From the NCBI GenBank assembly GCA_035353615.1, contig DAOPZY010000008.1:24461-88460 (forward strand): a stretch of 64,000 nucleotides of DNA, written 5' to 3'. Shown here piece by piece: positions 35,341-43,053 of this stretch (position 1 is its first letter; every line of letters starts with the position of its first letter). The notes below the pieces were generated by a model. It had not been told where the DNA came from and did not search any database. It saw only the letters and a program-made list of their open reading frames with translations. The stretch comes from CAXXOK01 sp035353615. GTDB lineage: Bacteria; Bacillota; Clostridia; Christensenellales; Aristaeellaceae. The translations under genes and the position numbers were made by a program.

Positions 35341-35456
35341 AGAACCCTTGCCACAGCGGAAACGGGTCAGGGTGAAACCCTTGTAAGCGTGCGGGGCGCG
35401 AAGCATTTGCCGGGGGTTTTTCAGCGGAGTGAGGAATCCCAAAGTCGGATGCCATA
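35341..35456 (+). repeat. Dispersed intergenic repeat, copy B
   Basis: 5' block CCTTGCCACAGCG (35346-35358), GGGTCAGG, GAAACCCTTG, and the 21-bp 3' block at 35433-35453 ending AAAGTCGGATGCC, which differs from copy A at two positions. About 35 bp longer than copy A or C in the middle. Lies in the untranslated gap of a minus-strand operon. Confidence 0.6.
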
Positions 35457-35539
35457 ACGCAACCGTTCAGGCGAACGGGCAGCCCGTGAGGCAACGGGGC
35501 GGCAGCTGCGCGTGTGGGTGCGCCCCTGGGCCAATCCGG

Positions 35540-35570
35540 GTTGCGGGAGGCGGTAACCGCCTCCCGCAAC
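35540..35570 (-). promoter_or_regulatory. Intercistronic hairpin after binding-protein gene (system 2)
   Basis: A 15-bp perfect inverted repeat GTTGCGGGAGGCGGT (35540-35554) / 35556-35570, 41 bp after the binding-protein stop and 270 bp before the MalF-type start. No U-tract on the minus strand, so more likely an mRNA 3'-end stabiliser or partial terminator. Confidence 0.75.
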
Positions 35571-35610
35571 GGAAAGTTTGTGTCAAGCTCGGGATTGTTT
35601 CAGCGGATGC

Positions 35611-36909
35611 TTAACGCTGGAGGCTTGCGCTGACGGCCTGCATCGCGGCGGCCGCGGCTTCGGGGGTCATATCGCCGGTCGCTACCGCGGACAGGCATTC
35701 GCCAAGCTGATCGTCCAGATCGGCGTAGGGGATGGTGCGGAAGCCCTTGGTGTTGGTCTTGGCGGTTTCAACAATGTAGTTCAGGTTGTCCGTGCCGTTC
35801 TGGCTCATGCCCTGCACGTTCAGCGCAATATCGGTGCGGCTGGGGCAATAGCTCATGCTCTGGTTTACGAGCACATCCTGACCCTGCTTGGCAAGGTAGT
35901 TCATCCACTTCCAGGCGGCGTCCTTATGCTGGCTGTTGGTATTCATGCACAGCACCACGTCCACGGAGGCCGCGAGGCCGCTGGACTTGCCGTCGTTGTT
36001 CCAGTCAATCAGGAAAGGCTTGTGGTTGCTGCTGTCGGAGGAGAACACGGCTTTGATGGACGGGTCCATGTTCAGGTAGCTGTCCATTACCCAGGAGCCG
36101 TTGTACATCATGGGCGCTTTGGCGTTGGTGCCGAACATATCCCACGTGTCGGTATACACGTTCACGCCCAACGCGCCATCCTGGAAGATGCCGTCGGTGA
36201 AGCAGTTCTGCCAGATCTGGAACGCCTGAATCATGGACGGGCAATCCCACGAAGCGGTGCCTTCGACCGCCGCGTAGAAGGTGTCGCTGTCGATATCGTC
36301 TGCGATGTTGGTAAAGCAATCCTTGTTGATCCAATCATCCTTCGCGCCCATCAGCAACGGCAGCTCGCCGTTGGCGCGGAAGGTGTCGCACAGGGTTTTC
36401 AGCTCCGTGTAGTTGGTCGGGATTTGCACATTGTACTTGGTGAAGTAGTTCATGTCCGCCCAGATCAGGCCCGCATAGGTGAGGCCGAGGGGCAAGCCGT
36501 AGTAGCTGCCGTTGCGGTTGAGCAGGTTCATGCAGAAGGGAAGGTAACTGTCCTGCCAGTTTTCACCGTCGGAAGCGACCGCGTAATCCGTAATGTCCAC
36601 CTCAAAATCGCGGAAGGTTTCATACGGCGCGCCGGCATTCATGCCGAACACATCGGGGCCTTCGCCGGAGAACATCTTGACCTGCAGATCGGCCAGATGG
36701 TCGGAATAGGGCATGTAGACGTAGTTGACCTTGATGTCCGGATTCTCGGCCTCAAAGGCGGCGATGATATCGTTGATTTTGCTTCCCTCGCCGGGGTTCC
36801 AGGTTTGGAAGGTGATGGTGACAGGCGTATCCTGTGCAAAAGCGACACTGCTTATCCCCATGGTCATGAGCATTGCTACCGCCACAAGCAAAGAAAGGGT
36901 TCGTTTCAT
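35611..36909 (-). CDS. Extracellular solute-binding protein (family 1)
   Basis: A 432-aa exported protein: signal peptide MKRTLSLLVAVAMLMTMG with cleavage after AFA. Mature start DTPVTITFQTWNPGEGSK and FEAENPDIKVNYVYMPY are typical of family-1 binding proteins for sugars. No lipobox. AGGAGG precedes the ATG. First gene of the operon binding protein, MalF, MalG, ADP-ribosylglycohydrolase-family protein. Divergent from an AraC regulator 72 bp away. Ligand unknown. Confidence 0.92.
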   Translation of the reverse strand: MKRTLSLLVAVAMLMTMGISSVAFAQDTPVTITFQTWNPGEGSKINDIIAAFEAENPDIKVNYVYMPYSDHLADLQVKMFSGEGPDVFGMNAGAPYETFRDFEVDITDYAVASDGENWQDSYLPFCMNLLNRNGSYYGLPLGLTYAGLIWADMNYFTKYNVQIPTNYTELKTLCDTFRANGELPLLMGAKDDWINKDCFTNIADDIDSDTFYAAVEGTASWDCPSMIQAFQIWQNCFTDGIFQDGALGVNVYTDTWDMFGTNAKAPMMYNGSWVMDSYLNMDPSIKAVFSSDSSNHKPFLIDWNNDGKSSGLAASVDVVLCMNTNSQHKDAAWKWMNYLAKQGQDVLVNQSMSYCPSRTDIALNVQGMSQNGTDNLNYIVETAKTNTKGFRTIPYADLDDQLGECLSAVATGDMTPEAAAAAMQAVSASLQR

Positions 36910-36931
36910 GGTTCATCCTCCTAGATTTATA

Positions 36932-36961
36932 TTGCGGCCAGCCTTATGAACAGAGTATAAT
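36932..36961 (+). promoter_or_regulatory. Candidate promoter of the AraC regulator
   Basis: TTGCGG (36932-36937), 18-nt spacer, TATAAT (36956-36961). The -10 is perfect, the -35 weak. It lies in the short gap shared with the divergent importer operon. Confidence 0.5.
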
Positions 36962-36981
36962 CGATACAGGGGGGTGCAACT

Positions 36982-37959
36982 ATGCAAAACAAGGATGAAA
37001 CTGTGCAAAATCGCTACAAATATCACCTGCCGGAAGTTTACGTGGAATGGCCTCCCCTGGTGTTTGGCACCGAGATGATTTCGAACCAACCCGTGCCGCT
37101 GGATGTTTTTCAGGTTACCTATCTGCATTACCACCGGCATTTGGAGCTGGGGTACTGCGTGCGAGGCTCCAGCCTGAGCTATGTGGGCAACAAAAAGGAA
37201 ACGTGCCGCGCGGGCGATATTACGATTGTCCTGCCTTTTCAACGCCACATCACCTGCAACGCGACCGAAGATTTCAGCCTGTGGAGGTGGGTTTACTTTG
37301 ATCTGGTATCGCTGTGCACGCAAGGCGGCATCGGCGATATTTCAACGCTGGAAGATATCATTCAAAATGAGATTGGCCTGTACGGCGTGCTCGACCAGCA
37401 AAAATATCCCGAGTTGATCGCGCAGGCTAAACGCGTTTTGGAGGATGCGTTTCCCGAAAAGCCCCGCCGGCACGGCAAGGAACGCTTTGCCGTAGACGCT
37501 TATACGCTGTTTCTGATGCTTGCGGACGCGTCCGCGGATTTGCCCAAGCTTCAAAAGCGAACCGATCAAAAATTGGCACTCATTAAGCCGGCGCTGAACG
37601 CCATCAATGAGTGCCTTGACCGTGAAACCTTGCCGTCCGTGGAATCGCTCAGCAACACCTGCATGATGAGCATCAGCTATTTCCGCCGGATTTTCCATCA
37701 GGTGGTCGGCGTTTCGCCGAAGGATTACATCACCATGTCCTGCATTCGCAAAGCGACGCTCCTGCTGAGCCTGACCAGCCAAAACGTGATTGAGATTGCT
37801 ATGCACTGCGGTTATCAGGATATTTCTTGCTTCAACCGCTGCTTCATGAAGCGTACGGGCATGACCCCCACCCGCTATCGGCGGTGTTTCCGCGGCATGG
37901 AGGTGCCGGCTTCCACCGGCGGCGTGCTACCCTCGGGCGTGCGCGCGTACGGAGAGTAG
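36982..37959 (+). CDS. AraC family transcriptional regulator of importer system 2
   Basis: A 325-aa regulator. N-terminal cupin-type sugar-sensing domain (about 40-120: YLHYHRHLELGYCVRGS and RAGDITIVLPFQRH) and C-terminal AraC domain (about 205-300: VESLSNTCMMSISYFRRIFH and VIEIAMHCGYQDISCFNRCF). AGGGGGGTG precedes the ATG. Divergent from the binding-protein gene, so it most likely controls the importer and ADP-ribosylglycohydrolase operon. Its last 33 bp overlap the convergent esterase gene. Confidence 0.92.
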   Translation: MQNKDETVQNRYKYHLPEVYVEWPPLVFGTEMISNQPVPLDVFQVTYLHYHRHLELGYCVRGSSLSYVGNKKETCRAGDITIVLPFQRHITCNATEDFSLWRWVYFDLVSLCTQGGIGDISTLEDIIQNEIGLYGVLDQQKYPELIAQAKRVLEDAFPEKPRRHGKERFAVDAYTLFLMLADASADLPKLQKRTDQKLALIKPALNAINECLDRETLPSVESLSNTCMMSISYFRRIFHQVVGVSPKDYITMSCIRKATLLLSLTSQNVIEIAMHCGYQDISCFNRCFMKRTGMTPTRYRRCFRGMEVPASTGGVLPSGVRAYGE

Positions 37960-38787
37960 CCAGTTTTCGGCTAGCGTGGGCCACAGATGGCTTTCCGGGT
38001 TGGCCTGCGCCAGCCCTTCGCCATGTTCCCCCTGGCTGAACACATGCAGCGCCACCTGAACCCCCTGCGCCGCCAGCGCGTCGGCGTATGCGACGGATTG
38101 CCCGCAAGGGATCAGCGAATCCGTTCGGGTGGTCCACACAAAGGCGGGCGACGTATCGCAGTCTACCAGCCGCGCGGGGCTGAGGAAACGCAGCGCGGCG
38201 GGGTCCGGATGTTCCGTGCCGAGAAGATTTTTCAGCGAGAGGGCGCGAAAATCCAGCCGCTCCCCTTGCGGCGTTTGACAAAGCGCTCCCCGGAAATATT
38301 CCGGCACAGAGGCTTCGCCGGTGGTTCCATCCACGGCCTGAAACATAGCCAACGGTTGCAGGGGCATCGACATCAGAAAATCGGTGAGCGGGTAACCCAG
38401 CACGGCCGCGTCCGGTCGCAGGGCTGCGCCGCTGACAGCCAGTTCCGCCGCCACGCTTTTCCAACGTGTGGAAAGCAACGCGCACAGGTGCGCGCCTGCC
38501 GAAAAACCGCAAACGGCAACAAAATCAGCCTTTTCGCGGGCGGCTTGTACGGTGCGCGCCAACTGATGAAGCGGGCCGGGCATCCGGGCCTGCTCGCCTA
38601 CGCCGTAGTTGCATACATAGCCGGTGAATCCTTTGGATGCGAAATAGCGCGCGACTGCCTCCCCTTCAAACGGGGAGAGGGTCGCATAGGCCCCGCCGGG
38701 GCAAACCACCATTGCCGGGTGGCCCGGCAGCGGATTTTCTGCCGGAAAACAGGATGGTTCAGCAGAAACAAGTTCCGTGTTTTGCAT
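37927..38787 (-). CDS. Alpha/beta hydrolase, carbohydrate-esterase-like
   Basis: A 286-aa alpha/beta hydrolase of the type often called acetylxylan-esterase-like. The oxyanion motif is CPGGAY (about 29-34), the nucleophile Ser lies in CGFSAG (about 94-99), and the probable Asp and His are in TRTDSLIP and GEHGEGL. No signal peptide: deacetylation of imported sugars in the cytoplasm is likely. CGGAGG precedes the ATG. Tail-to-tail overlap of 33 bp with the AraC gene. Monocistronic. Confidence 0.87.
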   Translation of the reverse strand: MQNTELVSAEPSCFPAENPLPGHPAMVVCPGGAYATLSPFEGEAVARYFASKGFTGYVCNYGVGEQARMPGPLHQLARTVQAAREKADFVAVCGFSAGAHLCALLSTRWKSVAAELAVSGAALRPDAAVLGYPLTDFLMSMPLQPLAMFQAVDGTTGEASVPEYFRGALCQTPQGERLDFRALSLKNLLGTEHPDPAALRFLSPARLVDCDTSPAFVWTTRTDSLIPCGQSVAYADALAAQGVQVALHVFSQGEHGEGLAQANPESHLWPTLAENWLLSVRAHARG

Positions 38788-39176
38788 AACAATGCCTCCG
38801 AAAAATGGGCGCTAAGCCCGAATTGTGTTTAAGGAATATGGGGGACAGTGCCGTTACCTTCGCCGCGGCAAAACCGGCACAGGGGCGAAACCCTTGCCGG
38901 GTTTGAAGCGAATCCTAAAGTCTGATGCGCCCCGCCAGCCAAATCGGCGCTAAACGGCCCGTATGGCACGGGCGAGCGCGATCAAGGTTTGCGGGTTACA
39001 TCAGGTTGAATGCCCGGATCACGAATCAAACGCGAAAAACAAACCCATCCAACCCGGCAGGGTTTTGATTTCTCCGTTGCCTGTTACAAGGCTGGCCGCC
39101 GGCAGGCAAACAGAAAAATGGAAGGCAACCGTTCATCATCATTCGCCGCGCAGGAGCATTTCCCTTGCGGCGTTTT
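38788..39176. other. Intergenic gap holding repeat copy C
   Basis: No gene. Besides the repeat copy there is nothing I can support; a terminator for the minus-strand lacI-type gene was not found. Confidence 0.5.
38856..38932 (+). repeat. Dispersed intergenic repeat, copy C
   Basis: 5' block CCTTCGCCGCGGC (38857-38869), GAAACCCTTG (identical to copy B), 3' block 38909-38929 with AATCCTAAAGTCTGATGC, four differences from copy B over 21 bp. Confidence 0.6.
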
Positions 39177-40238
39177 TTATCGTCCGGCCGTTTGTTTGGC
39201 GGGCTTGGCAACCGTGGAACCGGAATCGTTCAGCCGGCAGGACAAGCCTGTGCGGTCCGCGTTCCGGGGGCTGAACACAGCCTGGATCACAGTTTGGCGC
39301 ACAGGCAGGTCCGGGCTTTCAATGCGCTCGATGATTTGCCGCCCCGCCGCCCTCGCAAGGTCGATGGTGGGCTGCACGATCAGGTGCATGTGCTGCAAGC
39401 CGTACTGGGCCTGCTCGCTGTCCTTGTAGCCAAGCAGATCGATATCCTTGCTGGCGCGCAGGCCGCGATCCAAAAGCTGAAGCATGGCCTCCGTCGCCAT
39501 CACGTTGTTGGATACGACCAGCGCGGTGCAGTGGGCTTCCAGCAGCGCGTCCAGATTGGTGGATACGCAGGTGCTCATAGAATCGCCGATGCGGATTAAC
39601 CCTTCGGTGGGCAGGTGGCTGGCTTCCATGGCCGCGCGGTAGGCTTTCAGGCGTTCGGAGGTGGTGGAAATACGGGGGATACCGGTGATGTAGCCGATGT
39701 TCCTGTGCCCCATGCGGATCAGGTGGGAAACGCCTTTGAACATCGCCTCATAGTTGGTGACCGTAATGGTGTCGCAGGGGCAGCGGGGCAGTATGCGGTC
39801 AATGAAAACCTTGGGCACGTCGGGCGGCACTACTTTTTCAATATCAGCATAGCTGGGAAGCGTGGAGGCGATAATGAAGCCGTCCACAATTCCGTTGGCC
39901 AAAGCGCGCAGGTTTTCAATTTCACGGGCCTGCGTTTCTTTGGTGTTAACAACAATCAACCGGTAGCCTTTTTCCGCGATAATGTTTTCCACCTCCTCAA
40001 TCAGGGTGGCGAAAAAGGCGTTGGCGATATCGGGCACCACAAACGCGATCAGGTTATACCGCCGCGTTTTCAGGCTGCGGGCAATGGCGTTGGGGTGATA
40101 GTCCAGCGCCTCGATGGCTTCTAAAACCTTGTGGCGGGTATCCTCGGTTACAAAGCGCGTATTGTTGAGAACATGGCTTACGGTGGCGATGGATACGCCT
40201 GCGCGTTTGGCCACATCCCGAATCCCTGACTTATCCAT
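39177..40238 (-). CDS. LacI family transcriptional repressor
   Basis: A 353-aa LacI/GalR regulator. N-terminal helix-turn-helix at 5-25 (IRDVAKRAGVSIATVSHVLN), hinge YHPNAIARSLKTRR, then a periplasmic-binding-protein-like sugar-sensing core (IAFVVPDIANAFFATLIEE..., effector pocket to about residue 330). AAAGGAG precedes the ATG. Divergent from the importer operon at 40502. The tandem operators at 40446-40469 are its probable target, and an AAACGTTT element beside its own promoter suggests self-control. Confidence 0.93.
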   Translation of the reverse strand: MDKSGIRDVAKRAGVSIATVSHVLNNTRFVTEDTRHKVLEAIEALDYHPNAIARSLKTRRYNLIAFVVPDIANAFFATLIEEVENIIAEKGYRLIVVNTKETQAREIENLRALANGIVDGFIIASTLPSYADIEKVVPPDVPKVFIDRILPRCPCDTITVTNYEAMFKGVSHLIRMGHRNIGYITGIPRISTTSERLKAYRAAMEASHLPTEGLIRIGDSMSTCVSTNLDALLEAHCTALVVSNNVMATEAMLQLLDRGLRASKDIDLLGYKDSEQAQYGLQHMHLIVQPTIDLARAAGRQIIERIESPDLPVRQTVIQAVFSPRNADRTGLSCRLNDSGSTVAKPAKQTAGR

Positions 40239-40282
40239 ACTGAAAAACTCCTTTGAGCCGGAGGCGAATCATTTTGTAATCT

Positions 40283-40310
40283 ATTGTAACAAATATTTCC
40301 GGAATGTCAA
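40283..40310 (-). promoter_or_regulatory. Promoter of the LacI-family gene
   Basis: On the minus strand TTGACA (40310-40305), 16-nt spacer, TACAAT (40288-40283): near consensus. A palindromic AAACGTTT (40313-40320) abuts the -35 box and may be an operator. Confidence 0.8.
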
Positions 40311-40405
40311 GAAAACGTTTAAATAACACCGAACACTACGGAAAAACGCCGTTACTTGTCAAATATGACTAAAATATAGCCAGAAAATATGTGCTAAGAA
40401 TATGG

Positions 40406-40434
40406 TTGACAATCAAACGAGAAAAATATATAAT
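40406..40434 (+). promoter_or_regulatory. Consensus promoter of importer system 3
   Basis: TTGACA (40406-40411), exactly 17 nt, TATAAT (40429-40434). This is a perfect sigma-A consensus, so the operon must be tightly repressed when not needed. Confidence 0.88.
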
Positions 40435-40445
40435 CGCATCATCAG

Positions 40446-40469
40446 GTAAACGGTTACGTAAACGGTTAC
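40446..40469 (+). promoter_or_regulatory. Tandem LacI/GalR-type operators
   Basis: Two exact, abutting copies of GTAAACGGTTAC (40446-40457 and 40458-40469), placed at about +5 to +28 of the consensus promoter. Each is an imperfect palindrome and also fits the cre pattern TGNAANCGNTTNCA at all but the outermost bases. Binding by the divergent LacI protein would block transcription; CcpA binding is an alternative. Confidence 0.8.
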
Positions 40470-40501
40470 CAACCAATTTCATACTTTAAGGAGGCACTCA
40501 C

Positions 40502-41452
40502 ATGAAAAGGACCCTGTCTATGATTCTGGTGCTTGTTCTCTCCCTGAGCCTTACGCTGACCGTTGGCAGCGGATTGGCGGAAACAGCCGCCGCTCCGGCG
40601 GGCGGGCACATCTTTGGCTACACCTGCATGGATATGACCAACCCCTTCCACATTGCGATGAGGGACGCCATGAAGCAGGCGATTGAGGCCAACGGCGACA
40701 CCCTGATTGCCATTGACGGCCAGCAACTGCAGGACAAGCAGAACAACGTCATTGAGGACCTGATTACACAGGGCATCGAAGTGCTCTTTCTGAACCCCGT
40801 GGATTCCGCGTCGGTGCAGCCCGCTTTGGAAGCCTGCGCCGCGGCGAACATTCCGGTAATCAATGTGGACTCCGCTGTGAAGGACCTGAGCCTGGTCGCG
40901 ACCTACATCGCTTCCAACAACGTGGCCGCTGGCCGCCAGTGTGGCGAAGAAATCGTGAAGCTGTATCCGGACGGCGCGAAAATCTGCATCATTGAAAACC
41001 CGCTGGCCGAGAGCGTCACCCAGCGCGTGCAGGGCTTGGAAGAAGCCATCGCGGGCACCAACTGCGAAATCGTTGACCGCAAATCCATCTCCTCCATGGA
41101 CGCTGTGCTTGGCACCGCGGAAGACCTGCTGACCGCCAACAGCGACGCCAATGTTTTCTGGGGCCTGAACGACGATGTGAGCCTGATTATCCTGGGCGCT
41201 GTGGAATCCGCCGGTCGCGCGGACCAGATCAAGGTGTTCAGCGTGGACGGCTCGCCCTCCGGCAAAACCAGCGTGAAAAACGGCGGCCTGTACGCCACAG
41301 CCGCGCAAAGCCCCGTTCAGCTTGGCTTGAAGGCTGTCGAGTGCGCGTACACGCTTTTGTCCGGCGGCACCATCGACGCTTCCTATTCTCTGGATACCAC
41401 GCTGGTCACCCCGGAAAACGTGGATCAGATGAAACCTGACCAATGGAACTAA
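40502..41452 (+). CDS. Sugar-binding protein of ABC importer, RbsB type
   Basis: A 316-aa exported binding protein of the ribose/galactose class (type-1 periplasmic fold). Signal peptide MKRTLSMILVLVLSLSLTLT, cleavage near GLAE. Mature motifs: FGYTCMDMTNPFHIAMRDAM, NVIEDLITQGIEVLFLNPVD and IPVINVDSAV. First gene of the LacI-controlled operon; followed by ATPase and permease genes, with a perfect hairpin in between. The sugar cannot be named. Confidence 0.93.
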   Translation: MKRTLSMILVLVLSLSLTLTVGSGLAETAAAPAGGHIFGYTCMDMTNPFHIAMRDAMKQAIEANGDTLIAIDGQQLQDKQNNVIEDLITQGIEVLFLNPVDSASVQPALEACAAANIPVINVDSAVKDLSLVATYIASNNVAAGRQCGEEIVKLYPDGAKICIIENPLAESVTQRVQGLEEAIAGTNCEIVDRKSISSMDAVLGTAEDLLTANSDANVFWGLNDDVSLIILGAVESAGRADQIKVFSVDGSPSGKTSVKNGGLYATAAQSPVQLGLKAVECAYTLLSGGTIDASYSLDTTLVTPENVDQMKPDQWN

Positions 41453-41475
41453 AACCCCGGTAAACGCAGGATCAG

Positions 41476-41514
41476 ATCAAACGGGTCCCCACCCAGCGTG
41501 TGGACCCGTTTGAT
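41476..41514 (+). promoter_or_regulatory. Intercistronic hairpin after binding-protein gene (system 3)
   Basis: Perfect 13-bp stem ATCAAACGGGTCC (41476-41488) with GGACCCGTTTGAT (41502-41514), 13-nt loop, no U-tract. Lies between the binding-protein stop and the ATPase ribosome site. Confidence 0.75.
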
Positions 41515-41541
41515 TGCAACGTGTTTCGAGGAGATGATATT

Positions 41542-43026
41542 TTGGCGGAGCCACTGTTGCTGGAAATGAAGAATATCCACAAGCGTTTTCCCGGCGTATA
41601 CGCGTTGCGTAACGTATCTTTTGAACTGCGGCGCGGCGAGGTTCACGCGCTGCTGGGCGAAAACGGCGCCGGAAAATCAACGCTCATCAAGGTGCTTGGC
41701 GGGATTTACGAAAAAGATGAAGGCGAAATGATTCTGGATGGCCAGCCGATGAAGCTCAACAGCGTTGAGGAAGCGCGCGCCATGGGCGTTTCGATTATCC
41801 ATCAGGAGCTGGTTCTGGTGCCCTACCTGACGGTGGCCGAAAACATCTTTCTGGGCCGGGAAACCGGGAAAGGCCCTTTTGTGGACCGCGACCGGATGCT
41901 GCGGGAAACGCAGCGGGCGCTGAACGAGCTGGGGCTGAACCTGTCTCCGACGGCGCTGGTGGCGGAACTGAATTTGGCGCAGCAGCAGATGGTGGAAATC
42001 GCTAAAGCGGTTTCGTTTAACGCCAAGGTGATCGTGATGGATGAGCCGACCAGTTCGCTTTCCGACAAGGAAGTGGATTTGCTGTTTGAGAACGTGCGCA
42101 AATTAAAGGCCAAAGGAATCGGCGTGATCTATATTTCCCACCGCATGAGCGAATTGCAGCAGATTGCGGATCGCGTTACGGTTTTGCGGGACGGCGAGTA
42201 TGTGGCCACCCGGGACGTTCGCACCACCACCAATGACGAGCTGGTGACCCTGATGGTCGGCCGGCAATTGGATCATTACTATACGCGCACCTACAACCCG
42301 TGCGCGGAAACCGTGCTGCAGGTAAAAAACCTGAACAGCGCCCGTGTGCACGATGTGAGCTTTGACTTGCACAAGGGCGAAATTTTGGGCTTTGCCGGCC
42401 TGATCGGCGCTGGGCGAAGCGAAACCATGCAGGCGATCTTTGGGCTGGACGCCATCCAATCCGGCAGCATCCTGCTAAACGGCAATGAGATTGCCGGTCA
42501 AAAAGCAAGCGCAATCCTCGATGCCGGTATCAGCCTGGTGCCGGAGGACCGGAAAGCGGAAGGGATTTTCCCGGGGATGTCGATTCGCTTTAACATAACG
42601 CTCAAGGTGCTGCGTGATTTTATCCGGGGCATCCGCGTCAACCGCAGTCAGGAGCAGGCAATCGCCGACCGGTATATCAAGGAGCTGCGCGTGAAGGCGC
42701 CGGGCCGCGAAACGTTCATGGGCTCGCTCTCCGGCGGCAACCAGCAGAAGGTGGTCATCGGAAGCTGGCTGGCTTCGGAGCCGAAGGTGCTGATTTTGGA
42801 CGAGCCCACCCGAGGCATTGACGTAGGCTCCAAAAGCGAAATTTACGCCATCATGAATGAGCTGGTGAAAAACGGGATGGCAATTATCATGGTTTCTTCG
42901 GAGTTGCCGGAAGTGCTCAACATGTCCGACCGCATCGTCGTGATGCGCGAAGGGCGCGTGTCCGCCATTTTGGACCACACCGAGGCGACGCAGGAAAACA
43001 TCATGCAAAACGCGGTGTCGATATAA
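41542..43026 (+). CDS. Sugar ABC importer ATPase with two nucleotide-binding domains, RbsA type
   Basis: A 494-aa cytoplasmic ATPase. The first domain has Walker A GENGAGKST (about 36-44), a reduced signature (LNLAQQQMVEIAKA) and Walker B VIVMDEPTSSL. The second has GAGRSE in place of a Walker A Lys-Ser/Thr, signature LSGGNQQKV and ILDEPTRGIDVGSK; this asymmetry is normal for RbsA/MglA-type proteins. The start is TTG 41542: GAGGAG lies 7 nt upstream. A GTG at 41500 falls inside the hairpin and lacks a ribosome site. Confidence 0.92.
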   Translation: MAEPLLLEMKNIHKRFPGVYALRNVSFELRRGEVHALLGENGAGKSTLIKVLGGIYEKDEGEMILDGQPMKLNSVEEARAMGVSIIHQELVLVPYLTVAENIFLGRETGKGPFVDRDRMLRETQRALNELGLNLSPTALVAELNLAQQQMVEIAKAVSFNAKVIVMDEPTSSLSDKEVDLLFENVRKLKAKGIGVIYISHRMSELQQIADRVTVLRDGEYVATRDVRTTTNDELVTLMVGRQLDHYYTRTYNPCAETVLQVKNLNSARVHDVSFDLHKGEILGFAGLIGAGRSETMQAIFGLDAIQSGSILLNGNEIAGQKASAILDAGISLVPEDRKAEGIFPGMSIRFNITLKVLRDFIRGIRVNRSQEQAIADRYIKELRVKAPGRETFMGSLSGGNQQKVVIGSWLASEPKVLILDEPTRGIDVGSKSEIYAIMNELVKNGMAIIMVSSELPEVLNMSDRIVVMREGRVSAILDHTEATQENIMQNAVSI

Positions 43027-43053
43027 ACAGGACCGAAAGGGGTACCGTTCACC

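Noticed and set aside
35578..36924. A 448-codon plus-strand frame opposite the system 2 binding-protein gene
   Set aside because: The minus-strand binding protein is certain; the antisense frame reflects codon bias.
40446..40469. Pure cre site for CcpA instead of LacI operators
   Set aside because: It fits cre except for the outermost bases, but two abutting copies next to a divergent lacI gene favour the local repressor; CcpA is kept as an alternative only.
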